NCBI GenBank assembly: GCA_022865625.1 | Contig: JALHTB010000012.1 | Coordinates: forward strand, 1-13,234 | Source of the DNA: Candidatus Bathyarchaeota archaeon | GTDB taxonomy: Archaea > Thermoproteota > Bathyarchaeia > 40CM-2-53-6 > FEN-987 | Direction: 5' to 3' | DNA length: 13,234 bases | Shown here: piece after piece, positions 1 to 7,740 of the stretch | Layout: every line of letters starts with the position of its first letter | Position numbering within the stretch: the first letter of the stretch is position 1 | Notes under the pieces: model-generated | Databases searched by the model: none | Told to the model about the DNA's origin: nothing | The model's input: the letters and a program-made list of their open reading frames with translations, nothing else | Made by a program: the position numbers and the translations under genes

Positions 1-1
1 A

Positions 2-700
2 CGAGACGTAGCTCTTCCCTTCAGCTGCCTAGTCAGAGCGGATCTGATCAACGAGCAAATGGTCGCCGCTCTAAAACAAGCCGGATGCTTCTTTGTACGA
101 ATGGGCATCGAAAGCGGGAATGAGGAGCTCCGGAACCAAGTGCTGCAAAAGGAAATAACTACTCAACAGATAGAGAACGCAGCTCGCCTGATCAAGAAAT
201 ACGCCATAAAGCTAGCTACAAACAGCATCTTGGGCATACCCGGCGAAACGCTCGATACCGCCCTCCAAACACTTCACATAAACCTCAGCATCCGTCCGGA
301 CTTTGCTTGGTGCGCACTCATGCAGCCCTACCCCAGGACGGAGCTTGCGCACTACGCAATCACGCACGGATGCCTAAAACATGATTTCAGCTTTGATGAC
401 CTCGACCACTCGTATTTCTTTTCCACTCCCATTGAAATCCAAGACAAAACTGCCGTCGAAAACCTGCAAAAATTCTTCTCCATATGCGTGACTTTTCCCT
501 TTCTTTTGCCCGTGGTTAAGTGCTTGACGAAATTGCCATCGAACCCGATATTTGATCTAGTTTTCAGGCTATATTACGCATATAGGAATTTCATGATGGG
601 TGAGATGGACTTCGGGGACTTCATACGGCTCGGCTTGCATGCGGGAGCTTCCTTCGGAAGGGGGAGATGGCTTGGCGCGGAATCTCATCAGCGCTCTTAA
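2..700 (+). CDS. Radical SAM protein, probably B12-binding type (5' end outside window)
   Basis: The reading frame is open from the left edge (first whole codon at 2), so only about the last 233 residues are seen. The methionine codon at 59 is internal, because clear homology continues upstream of it. The visible part is the C-terminal half of a radical SAM barrel: the ADLINEQM segment, then VRMGIESGNEEL (SAM-binding strand), then SILGIPGET and a PYPRTEL motif. These match the same blocks in the protein at 1649-3058. The CxxxCxxC cluster motif and any cobalamin domain lie outside the window. The family performs radical methylations, ring formations and other difficult reactions, and the substrate here cannot be told. 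A basic tail rich in Gly and Arg follows. The stop lies one base from the stop of the convergent methyltransferase gene. Confidence 0.85.
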   Translation, partial: RDVALPFSCLVRADLINEQMVAALKQAGCFFVRMGIESGNEELRNQVLQKEITTQQIENAARLIKKYAIKLATNSILGIPGETLDTALQTLHINLSIRPDFAWCALMQPYPRTELAHYAITHGCLKHDFSFDDLDHSYFFSTPIEIQDKTAVENLQKFFSICVTFPFLLPVVKCLTKLPSNPIFDLVFRLYYAYRNFMMGEMDFGDFIRLGLHAGASFGRGRWLGAESHQRS

Positions 701-701
701 G

Positions 702-1412
702 TCACGACCCCTGCGGATCGGTGGAATGACTGTTCTGCCGCGACGCGCTCAAAACATAGTAGAAGCCAAGAAAGCACTCTTCGTGACTGTGGACTTTGCT
801 TCTTGATTCGATGTATCGAACCAAGTCTCTGTCTGAATCTATACCGGCCCTTCTCCAAACCCACTGGACAAGGGCATTCAAGCCTTTGTATGGCACTACA
901 GAACTCGATTTCATTCCTAGCATTGCAAAGCGGCCGTTAGGTGTCAGCAGTTCGAACATGTTATCAATTGCCGCCTCATAATCAGCAATTATCTCCAAGG
1001 CAAATGTGCAAAGTATCGCATCGAATCGCTTTTTCGGCCGGTACTCGGTGATGCTGGTGTTTGCAAGCTGTACGTTTGTCCAATTGTGCTTGGCAACCAG
1101 CTTCTTCGCTATCTTCAAAGATTCTGAGGAAATATCGATTCCAACAAGAGTGCCGCTGTTGCGCAAGTACTTCTCGATGATCTTGAAATTGGAGCCTATT
1201 CCGCAGGCAACATCAAGAACCGAGGAATTCGGGCCAACGTTCAAGCGAGCGATTGCCTTTCTGCGATACGGCAGATTCTCGGTCACTCCACCGAACAATA
1301 CATGTATGTGCTTGGCGTGCCGATCGTAGAGAGACTCAACCTGACGATCCTCGCGCTTCATGGGTCCGAGAGCGGTCGGAGGTCTTCGATCAAAGGATAG
1401 TTTCAACGGCAT
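702..1412 (-). CDS. Class I SAM-dependent methyltransferase
   Basis: This is a 236-residue Rossmann-fold methyltransferase of the UbiE/Methyltransf_11 type. Motif I is VLDVACGIGSN (residues 65-75). The acidic residue that would bind the SAM ribose is in VGIDIS near residue 95. A motif IV-like strand is ILCTFALEII, and a later strand carries LLTPNGRFAMLG. The segment before motif I (YDRHAKHIHVLFGG) resembles the N-terminal helix of menaquinone/ubiquinone or small-molecule methyltransferases. The C-terminal part with several Trp/Arg residues may form the acceptor lid. I keep the ATG at 1412 because a TATA-like TTATTAAC lies about 30 bases upstream. A second ATG at 1361 starts just before the conserved region and is equally possible. 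The gene sits between two radical SAM genes and is convergent with the first. It could act in the same pathway, but that is inference. Confidence 0.85.
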   Translation of the reverse strand: MPLKLSFDRRPPTALGPMKREDRQVESLYDRHAKHIHVLFGGVTENLPYRRKAIARLNVGPNSSVLDVACGIGSNFKIIEKYLRNSGTLVGIDISSESLKIAKKLVAKHNWTNVQLANTSITEYRPKKRFDAILCTFALEIIADYEAAIDNMFELLTPNGRFAMLGMKSSSVVPYKGLNALVQWVWRRAGIDSDRDLVRYIESRSKVHSHEECFLGFYYVLSASRQNSHSTDPQGS

Positions 1413-1440
1413 GACAGGAGTCTTCAGCAGACCTAGGCAA

Positions 1441-1450
1441 GTTAATAAGC
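1441..1450 (-). promoter_or_regulatory. Possible TATA-like element for the methyltransferase gene
   Basis: On the minus strand this reads TTATTAAC with AT-rich flanks, about 30 bases before the ATG at 1412. That is the spacing expected for an archaeal promoter giving a very short leader. The rest of the 236-base divergent spacer (1413-1648) shows no RNA gene, repeat or small ORF I can support. It must also contain the promoter for the radical SAM gene on the other strand, which I cannot place. Confidence 0.25.
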
Positions 1451-1648
1451 GGTACGCCGATCTGGCTCAAGGATTCTCGGACTGCCCTACTTCTCCCATT
1501 TGGAGTCTGTGTGATGAGTCAGGACGCGCTTGTGAAATGCAATAGATTCGTCTTCCGAGCGCTCTGTTCAGGCAAATAGTTGAAGGCGCTGAGGAAAGAC
1601 GTTTAGCTTCCATTGTCAGGGTTAGCGTTCGCATGTGATTGGCTGGCA

Positions 1649-3058
1649 ATGAGAATTCTCCTCATGAATCCTCAGTGGACGCACAAAGAGTACTTCGGCA
1701 AGTTTGACGAAGCAAGAAGCGTCCAGCAGCCGCTCGGAATCGCGTACCTCGCCGCCGTCTTGGAGCTGCAGGGTCACGATGTCAAACTGATAGATGCACC
1801 AGCAATGCGTTATGACAAGGAAGATCTCATAAATCAAGTCAGAACGTTCAGCCCGGATCTGATTGGAATCTCGACGACAACCGCTTCCTTCACGAAGGCC
1901 TTGGCCATAGCTAACGACTTGAAGGCACAGTTTGACTTGCCAATCATTACAGGAGGTCCGCACCCCACAGCCCTTCCAGAGGAGACACTGGAGAACCATT
2001 GTTTCGACATCGGTGTAATTGGTGAAGGAGAGATGACAATGGTCGAGCTCGCTGACAAGTTGGAGTCCGGTGAGGGTCTTGAGGATGTCAGGGGAATTGT
2101 CTACAGGGAGGGGGACGGGGTGCGTCGGAATCCGGAACGCCCATACATTGAGGACTTAGATTCTGTGCCATTTCCAGCGAGGCATCTGCTTTCGCCGCTT
2201 GACGTGTACCGCCCAACCCCGTCGGCTTACAGATGCTTGCCACAAGCGACTATGATCACGAGTAGAGGTTGCCCCTACAACTGCACGTTCTGCGATCGCT
2301 CCGTCTTCGGCAGTAAGTATAGAGCTAGAGGTGCGAGAAACGTCGTCGACGAGATGGAGATTCTCATCGAGAAGCATGGGGCCAAGGAGATTCGCTTCTG
2401 GGACGACACATTCAACATCGACGCGCGTAGAGTAATCCAGATTTGTGAGGAAATCCGAGCGCGCGGAATCGATGTGCCGTGGACCTGCCTCGGACGTATC
2501 AATCGCATGAACACCGATGTCCTCCGGGCAATGGCAGAGTCTGGCTGTTGGCAGGTGGACTATGGAATCGAGTCGGGCAGCCAACAACTACTCGATGGAA
2601 TCAGGAAGGGACTAACCCTAGACATGACAAGAACCGTAACGAAGATGACGCATAAGGCTGGCATCAGGATGCGCGGCTTCTTTATGCTGGGCTTGCCAGG
2701 CGAAACAGGGGAAACGATGAGGCGGACCATCGAGTTCGCGAAGAAGCTCGACCTGTCGGCCGCCGTATTTCATATCACGACGCCTTTCCCGGGAACGGAA
2801 CTCTACAACACGGTACTTCAGAGCGGAGAACTCGACATGAAAGCCAGTTGGGATGACTATTCGATATTCTCATCCGAAGCCAGCCCGTACGTCCCGAAAG
2901 GATTGACGCACGAGATCATCGAGCGCTATCAGACTGAGGCGTATCGCGAATTCTATCTGCGGCTAGGCTTTGTCCTGCGTCAAGTTCTCGGAATCCGAAG
3001 CCTGTCGGATATCCGTCGGTACGTGACAGGGTTCGCCGTCGTAAGGAACCTGCGGTGA
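1649..3058 (+). CDS. B12-binding domain radical SAM protein
   Basis: The 469-residue protein begins with a Rossmann-like cobalamin-binding domain (residues about 1-140: MRILLMNPQW, PLGIAYLAAVLELQGHDV, TGGPHPTALPEE, IGEGE). A radical SAM barrel follows, with cluster ligands C208, C212 and C215 (TSRGCPYNCTFCDR). Further conserved blocks are RFWDDTFN, VDYGIESGSQQLL and FMLGLPGET. This is the BchE/HpnJ-like architecture. The usual DxHxxG cobalamin motif is not obvious, which is common in this class. Such enzymes carry out radical methylations or rearrangements, and the substrate is unknown. I prefer the ATG at 1649, since MRILLMNP is the normal family N terminus. A TTG 36 bases upstream would add 12 unconserved residues. 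No good ribosome binding site precedes it. The protein is a relative of the truncated radical SAM protein at the left edge, with the methyltransferase gene between them. Confidence 0.9.
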   Translation: MRILLMNPQWTHKEYFGKFDEARSVQQPLGIAYLAAVLELQGHDVKLIDAPAMRYDKEDLINQVRTFSPDLIGISTTTASFTKALAIANDLKAQFDLPIITGGPHPTALPEETLENHCFDIGVIGEGEMTMVELADKLESGEGLEDVRGIVYREGDGVRRNPERPYIEDLDSVPFPARHLLSPLDVYRPTPSAYRCLPQATMITSRGCPYNCTFCDRSVFGSKYRARGARNVVDEMEILIEKHGAKEIRFWDDTFNIDARRVIQICEEIRARGIDVPWTCLGRINRMNTDVLRAMAESGCWQVDYGIESGSQQLLDGIRKGLTLDMTRTVTKMTHKAGIRMRGFFMLGLPGETGETMRRTIEFAKKLDLSAAVFHITTPFPGTELYNTVLQSGELDMKASWDDYSIFSSEASPYVPKGLTHEIIERYQTEAYREFYLRLGFVLRQVLGIRSLSDIRRYVTGFAVVRNLR

Positions 3059-3085
3059 CGCGCCTGATTACGGCGAGCACTGCTA

Positions 3086-3115
3086 TCGACGCAAAGAGTT
3101 ATACATTCTATAAAT
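3086..3115 (+). promoter_or_regulatory. Promoter of the molybdoenzyme operon
   Basis: The 78-base gap before the molybdoenzyme gene contains TATAAAT at 3109-3115. Read as an archaeal TATA box, its centre is about 26 bases before the ATG at 3137, predicting a leaderless or nearly leaderless transcript. Read as a bacterial promoter, TCGACG at 3086-3091 (four of six matches to TTGACA) lies 17 bases before TATAAA, predicting a start near 3121. The location fits a promoter either way, and the sequence alone does not decide which machinery uses it. Confidence 0.5.
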
Positions 3116-3136
3116 GCGTATCACCAAAATCCTTCG

Positions 3137-5563
3137 ATGGGACAGCAGAGGGCTCAGATCATCATGGAGATCTCACGAAGACATTTCCTAGAGCTCGCCG
3201 GAGCGGCTACAGCAGTTGGCGTAGCGGCGTCTGTTTTGGAGAGCGCGAAAGCTGCGCCTTTTGTTCCTGCAGTTCTGGACACATCTCAGGCAGCTTCACC
3301 GCAAGTTGTGGAGCAGATATTTCACGGTGTCTGCGCTCCGAACGACTGGAGTGGCTGCAAGCTTCTCGTCCATGTTCGCGACGGAAAGCTCGTCAAGACC
3401 CAAAGAGGGCCTCTGCCAGATTCACGATATGACCGTATCTGTCTGCGTGGCCTGACGCATGTTGAGCGTGTCTATCATCCGGATCGCCTCAGGTATCCGA
3501 TGAAGAGGGCGGGCGAGCGAGGTGAAGGAAAATGGGAGAGGATCTCTTGGGACGAAGCGATCAACACAATCGCAACCAAGCTCTCAGAGATCAGAGACAA
3601 ATACGACAGCAAGGCAGTTGCGTTCCTGCCTGCTTCCGGATACTATGGATATCTGAACGGGTCTTACGGTGCCGTTATCAGATTCGCTAACGTTTTTGGA
3701 GGCACCTATGGAGAGGGCGCGCTCGATTCTGCCACGCCACTTGGAGTGCAGCAGGTTCTCGGCGGGCCATACGATGGTCAGGGCAATGAGGCCGCGGATC
3801 TTGCCAACGCGAGGCTCATCGTAGTGTGGGGCTCTAACCTGACCGAGAGCAATCTCCAGAACTGGCACTTCGTCGCTGACGCACTTGACAACGGGGCGAA
3901 ATTGATCGTTGTTGATCCGAATTTCACGATCACCGCGTCAAGAGCGGACTTGTGGGTTCCAGTCAGACCTGGCTCTGACGCTGCCCTTGCACTTTCGATG
4001 ATGAATGTGATCATTGAAGAGTCGTTGTACGACGGGGACTTTGTTGCTAGCTACACCGTGGGGCCGTTCCTAGTCAATCAAGATACAGGCCTCTTCCTGC
4101 GAGAGAAAGATGTGAAGTCGAACGGTTCGGACAAATACATGGTTTGGGATTCAGCGGCAGGTGGGGCGGTCCCCTACGATGGGACTGGCTCAAGTCCCAT
4201 ATTGACCGGAAGCTACACTATTGGAGGTCTCAGCTGCAAGCCTGCATTTCAGATGTTGTGGGATCACACGGGAGAGTACAGTCCCGACAATGTTTCGAAG
4301 ATCACTGATGTGCAACCTGAAACCATCAGAATGCTTGCCAGAGAATACGCCACACGTAAGCCGGCAACGATCTACTGGGGTTTCGGTATCGACCGTTACT
4401 ACTACGGTGACATGATTGGTCGAGCAATCGCAACACTGGCGGGTCTAACAGGCAACATCGGGAAGCCAGGAGCAACACCTTGCGGCGGATTCGGAGGGGC
4501 AACACTCATCTCGTCCCCCGTGAACTTCGGCGCGTGGGTGACACCGACTGAAGGCAGGATGAGCAACCTCAACAACCTGCTCTTGTTCGATGCAATCGAA
4601 AAAGGCGAGCCTTATCCGATCAAGGCGGCCTACATCTCCAACAGCAACTACGTCGTCACTTTCCCGAACCAGAGGAAGATTTTGGAAGATCTCTTTCCCA
4701 AATTGGACTTCATCGCAGTCGCAGATTTCTCAATGTCGGACACGGCGAAGCAGGCGGACATTGTCCTTCCAGTGACAACTTGGTTCGAGAACGACGACCT
4801 AGTGCCGTCGATGCATGTTCACATAATGTTGCAACAGAAAGCCATAGACCCGCTCTATGAGTGCAGGTCAGACTTGGCCATCTTCTCCATGCTCGCCGAG
4901 AAACTGGGATTCGGCGAGCCCTTCAACAAGTCAGCAGAGGACTACATTCGTCTGCTACTTGACACGCAAGAGCTACGCGATCGAGGAATAACCTACGAAT
5001 CATTGAAGAAGGACGGAGCGTTCAGAGTTCCGCCTGAGCCTCACATTCCTTTCAGGGATGGGAAGTTCGACACGCCGTCTGGAAGGATAGAGTTCTACAA
5101 CGAAACGATCATGTCTAGGTCCACGGCAGGGACTGAGCTTGAACACAAGCTTCCGGTGTTCCTACCACCGATAGAGGCATCGCCTGACAATCCTCTTTCA
5201 AGCAAGTATCCGCTCGTATTCTGTCAGCCAGGGTCAAAATTCCGGGTTCACACACAGTACTTCAATATACCTTGGCTTGCAGAAATAGATCCCTATCCAA
5301 CTGTGGACATCAGTCCTTCAGATGCCGAGGCAAGGGGCATAAGGGATGGAGATGCTGTGGAAGTTTTCAACGACAGAGGCAGTGTACAGCTCACAGCAAA
5401 GGTCAGCAACGGGATCAGGCCGGGCATGGTCAGCATCGCCAGAGGCTGGACGAAGCAACAGTTCCTGGCTGGTGCTTCTCAGACGCTCATCGCGGACTAC
5501 CGCAATCCGTTGACGCTTAACTGTTCATTCTTCGACACAAGGGTTGAGGTTAGGAAAGTCTAG
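3137..5563 (+). CDS. Tat-exported molybdopterin oxidoreductase, catalytic subunit (DMSO reductase family)
   Basis: This 808-residue catalytic subunit binds a bis-guanine-dinucleotide Mo (or W) cofactor. The N terminus is a twin-arginine signal (SRRHFLEL, R14-R15, then a hydrophobic Ala/Val stretch, likely cleavage near A39), so the enzyme should act outside the cytoplasmic membrane. The N-terminal cluster motif is C66-x3-D70-x3-C74-x27-C102, with Asp at the usual second Cys position. Later family blocks include ISWDEAI, ARLIVVWGSN, VDPNFT, LAGLTGNIGKPG, KQADIVLPVTTW and a C-terminal cofactor-binding domain (from about residue 715) with DGDAVEVFNDRG. The Mo ligand is probably Ser198, or Asp197 (ALDSATP). 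A loop at about residues 320-375 (DKYMVWDSAAGGAVP) recalls catechol dehydroxylase-like members of the family, which is a weak hint only. The ATG at 3164 is an alternative start. The B, C and small membrane subunit genes follow directly. Substrate and direction of reaction are unknown. Confidence 0.93.
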   Translation: MGQQRAQIIMEISRRHFLELAGAATAVGVAASVLESAKAAPFVPAVLDTSQAASPQVVEQIFHGVCAPNDWSGCKLLVHVRDGKLVKTQRGPLPDSRYDRICLRGLTHVERVYHPDRLRYPMKRAGERGEGKWERISWDEAINTIATKLSEIRDKYDSKAVAFLPASGYYGYLNGSYGAVIRFANVFGGTYGEGALDSATPLGVQQVLGGPYDGQGNEAADLANARLIVVWGSNLTESNLQNWHFVADALDNGAKLIVVDPNFTITASRADLWVPVRPGSDAALALSMMNVIIEESLYDGDFVASYTVGPFLVNQDTGLFLREKDVKSNGSDKYMVWDSAAGGAVPYDGTGSSPILTGSYTIGGLSCKPAFQMLWDHTGEYSPDNVSKITDVQPETIRMLAREYATRKPATIYWGFGIDRYYYGDMIGRAIATLAGLTGNIGKPGATPCGGFGGATLISSPVNFGAWVTPTEGRMSNLNNLLLFDAIEKGEPYPIKAAYISNSNYVVTFPNQRKILEDLFPKLDFIAVADFSMSDTAKQADIVLPVTTWFENDDLVPSMHVHIMLQQKAIDPLYECRSDLAIFSMLAEKLGFGEPFNKSAEDYIRLLLDTQELRDRGITYESLKKDGAFRVPPEPHIPFRDGKFDTPSGRIEFYNETIMSRSTAGTELEHKLPVFLPPIEASPDNPLSSKYPLVFCQPGSKFRVHTQYFNIPWLAEIDPYPTVDISPSDAEARGIRDGDAVEVFNDRGSVQLTAKVSNGIRPGMVSIARGWTKQQFLAGASQTLIADYRNPLTLNCSFFDTRVEVRKV

Positions 5564-5568
5564 GAGGT
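5562..5568 (+). promoter_or_regulatory. Ribosome binding site of the Fe-S subunit gene
   Basis: AGGAGGT overlaps the stop codon of the catalytic subunit. It lies 9 bases (counted from AGGAGG) before the ATG at 5577 and 3 bases before the ATG at 5571. The spacing favours 5577 and argues against the farther upstream start at 5544. Confidence 0.7.
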
Positions 5569-5576
5569 CGATGAAG

Positions 5577-6221
5577 ATGGCGAAACGTCTTGCAATGGTG
5601 ATAGATCTGGCACGTTGTATCGGATGCCAGACATGTGCTATAGCGTGCAAGCTTGAGAACAACGTCTCGCTCGGGCTCTCTTGGAACCGCGTCTTCACAA
5701 TAGGTGGTCCAACCATAGACACTCCCAAGGGACGGTATCCTGACTTGGCCATGTACCATATCACTCTAGCATGCCAGCATTGCGAAAAACCGGTCTGCGT
5801 GCAAGTCTGCCCAACTGGCGCCACGTATCAGCGAGAGGACGGTCTTTGTCTGATAGACTATGATCGGTGCATAGGTTGCAGGTACTGCCTAGCCTCGTGT
5901 CCCTACAGTGCCCGCACATTCAATTACAGGGAACCTCAGCAGATCCCTGACTTCCCAATCGGTAACCCGGATGTTGAACCTCGGAAAGCAGGAGTGGTTG
6001 AGAAGTGCACATTCTGCGTCCACCGGGTCGACAAAGGGATCCTTACCCCTGCCTGTGTCGAGGTCTGCCCTGCGAGGGCCAGATTCTTCGGCGACCTTAA
6101 TGATCCCAAGAGTGAGGTGTCTCGTCTAATTGCCGAAAGGAATGGATATCAGCTCTTGCCTGAAGCGGGAAGAATTCCCAAGGTCTACTTCCTGCCGCCT
6201 CGGAGGAAGGGCTACTCATGA
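5577..6221 (+). CDS. 4Fe-4S ferredoxin-type electron-transfer subunit (NrfC/DmsB/PsrB-like)
   Basis: This 214-residue protein passes electrons between the catalytic subunit and the membrane subunit. It shows the full set of sixteen cysteines for four [4Fe-4S] clusters. The groups are CIGCQTCAIAC near the N terminus, CQHCEKPVCVQVC, CIGCRYCLASC and a final split group, CTFC followed by ACVEVC. This is the standard pattern of DmsB/PsrB/NrfC subunits. It has no signal peptide of its own, so export would be as a folded complex carried by the Tat signal of the catalytic subunit (inference from the family). The start at 5577 (MAKRLAMVIDLARC) fits the ribosome binding site spacing and the family N terminus. 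An ATG two codons earlier is possible. Its stop overlaps the next gene's start in an ATGA, consistent with translational coupling. Confidence 0.94.
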   Translation: MAKRLAMVIDLARCIGCQTCAIACKLENNVSLGLSWNRVFTIGGPTIDTPKGRYPDLAMYHITLACQHCEKPVCVQVCPTGATYQREDGLCLIDYDRCIGCRYCLASCPYSARTFNYREPQQIPDFPIGNPDVEPRKAGVVEKCTFCVHRVDKGILTPACVEVCPARARFFGDLNDPKSEVSRLIAERNGYQLLPEAGRIPKVYFLPPRRKGYS

Positions 6222-7558
6222 CAACCAAGAACCAAGACCAGGCTAACAAGGTGGGCGCCATGAGCACGGCAACACAAGAACCCTATCTGAAACCACTTTT
6301 GAGAACGTCGAAGGCCTTCTACGTATCGGTTGTCCTCGCAGCGCTTGTGCTGGCGCTGGGACTATACGCGTTCTATCTTCAGTTGACTCTTGGGCACGTA
6401 GTGACAGGTTTGGGAATCATTAGTGCGGGCGGAGTTACCTACGGAATATACATCGCTTTTGCCATCTACTTCATAGGCATAAGCTTTGCAGGAATATCTA
6501 CGTCGGCAGCGGTTCGCCTCCTGGGACTGGAAAAGTATAAACCCATAACCCGCATGGCTGAACTACTCACAGTAGTAGCACTCATCCTAGGAGCAACAAG
6601 TATCCTAGTCGACCTAGGGAATCCTTTGGAAGCCCCGATATTCTTCACACTCTACGGTAGGCTCACATCGCCTTTCTTCTACACGTTCAGTGTCGTGATG
6701 GCAGGTTATCTATGGGCGAGTCTGGTCTACATCTTTCTCTCTGGCAGAAGGGATGCAGCAACAGTAAGAGAGCGAGCCCCGCGCTTCAAGTGGTTCTACA
6801 GGCTGTGGTCCTGGAGATACGACTTCACCTCTGAAGTCATACAGAGGCATGAGAAAGCGCTGTGGGTGTTATCGCTAGCCATCCTACCCGTGCTAGTGAT
6901 GGCTCACTCATTTCTCGGCTACGTCTTCGGCCTAGAAGGAGGAAGGCCTGGATGGTACAGCGCGATTCAGGCTCCAGCATTTGTGGTGATAGCCGGTGCG
7001 TCCGGCATATCCGCCCTGATAATCATAGCCGCCATTGTGAGGAAGGTGTTTGGGTTCAAAGAACAAATCAGCTTGGATGTGTTTCGAGGACTGAGCAACT
7101 TTGTGGGCGTGTCTGTTGCCGCCTACCTCTACTTCATGGCAAGCGAAGCATACACAGGTCTCTATGCAGGTCTAGCGAATGAAGAAGCTGTCTACCAAGC
7201 GATCTATTTCGGCGCCTATGCCCCCATCGCGTGGTTTGCAGTGGCATCGTTCATAGCTGCTTTCCTGATGATCTTTGCCATGTTCCTGCGCAAGAAGTAC
7301 AGCTTGACTTGGATAGTAGTGGCTGCTGTCCTCGTGAACCTGGCATCAATCGCCGTGCGTTACATCATAGTCGTGCCTTCACAAACCAATGGCATGATGC
7401 TACCATGGTACACTGTGGGAACATACTCGCCGAATTGGGTAGAGTGGTCCGTAATGGCGGGGTTGTTCGCGCTTGGATACCTTCTTTACACCGCGGTTGT
7501 CAAGATCTTCCCTATTGTGGAGCTTCCGCACGAGGCCTCGGCAGGTGACAGACGATGA
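6218..7558 (+). CDS. NrfD-type polytopic membrane subunit
   Basis: This is a 446-residue integral membrane protein with about ten hydrophobic segments, closer in size to the ten-helix NrfD group (ActC/HybB-like) than to eight-helix PsrC. Typical features are a polar, Ser/Gly-rich second helix (IYFIGISFAGIST), the conserved ILVDLGNP loop after helix 3 and the LTSPFFYT segment starting helix 4. By family analogy it anchors the Fe-S and catalytic subunits and exchanges electrons with quinone. It contains no heme or Fe-S motif of its own. The start codon overlaps the upstream stop (ATGA). A second ATG at 6260 has a better ribosome binding site (AAGGTGG, about 5 bases away) and would drop 14 polar residues. 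The 3' end overlaps the next small gene by four bases. Confidence 0.92.
   Translation: MTTKNQDQANKVGAMSTATQEPYLKPLLRTSKAFYVSVVLAALVLALGLYAFYLQLTLGHVVTGLGIISAGGVTYGIYIAFAIYFIGISFAGISTSAAVRLLGLEKYKPITRMAELLTVVALILGATSILVDLGNPLEAPIFFTLYGRLTSPFFYTFSVVMAGYLWASLVYIFLSGRRDAATVRERAPRFKWFYRLWSWRYDFTSEVIQRHEKALWVLSLAILPVLVMAHSFLGYVFGLEGGRPGWYSAIQAPAFVVIAGASGISALIIIAAIVRKVFGFKEQISLDVFRGLSNFVGVSVAAYLYFMASEAYTGLYAGLANEEAVYQAIYFGAYAPIAWFAVASFIAAFLMIFAMFLRKKYSLTWIVVAAVLVNLASIAVRYIIVVPSQTNGMMLPWYTVGTYSPNWVEWSVMAGLFALGYLLYTAVVKIFPIVELPHEASAGDRR
7543..7548 (+). promoter_or_regulatory. Ribosome binding site of the small membrane protein gene
   Basis: AGGTGA lies inside the end of the NrfD gene, six bases before the ATG at 7555. 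The good match and spacing support translation of the small downstream gene. Confidence 0.55.
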
Positions 7559-7740
7559 GGAAACTTATCACAGCGCTTGTCGCACTACTTGGAATCATCT
7601 TGATGATCATAGGAGTCTGGGGCGCACAACCAATCCCGCACGCGACGGACCCAAGACTGCTTGGTGGAGCAACACTTTGGATCGGAGGCATCGCGCTTCT
7701 GATCGCGAGCCCAGCAGTGTATTGTCTCGCCCATGACTGA
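7555..7740 (+). CDS. Small two-helix membrane protein of the molybdoenzyme operon
   Basis: This 61-residue protein has two clear transmembrane stretches, LITALVALLGIILMIIGVWG (residues 4-23) and about LLGGATLWIGGIALLIASPA (residues 35-54). They are joined by a short polar loop with His, Asp and Arg (PIPHATDPR). I recognise no family. Reality is supported by the four-base ATGA overlap with the NrfD gene, the AGGTGA ribosome binding site and the clean two-helix pattern. Position as the last gene before the gap suggests an accessory or assembly subunit of the membrane complex, or a stabiliser of the NrfD-like protein. This is inference from context only. Confidence 0.75.
   Translation: MRKLITALVALLGIILMIIGVWGAQPIPHATDPRLLGGATLWIGGIALLIASPAVYCLAHD

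Noticed and set aside
1413..1648. tRNA or small RNA gene in the divergent spacer
   Set aside because: I looked for a cloverleaf and T-loop pattern and found none; no strong hairpin or T-run is evident.
2156..2587. Minus-strand open frames over the second radical SAM gene (also 1622-1999 and 2275-2514)
   Set aside because: They lie wholly or almost wholly within a gene with clear cluster and SAM motifs, show no domain sense and have no ribosome binding sites. They are antisense shadows.
3055..3432. Plus-strand 125-codon frame between the radical SAM and molybdoenzyme genes
   Set aside because: Most of it overlaps the Tat signal and Fe-S region of the molybdoenzyme in another frame. The protein is rich in Ser/Arg/Cys without any motif.
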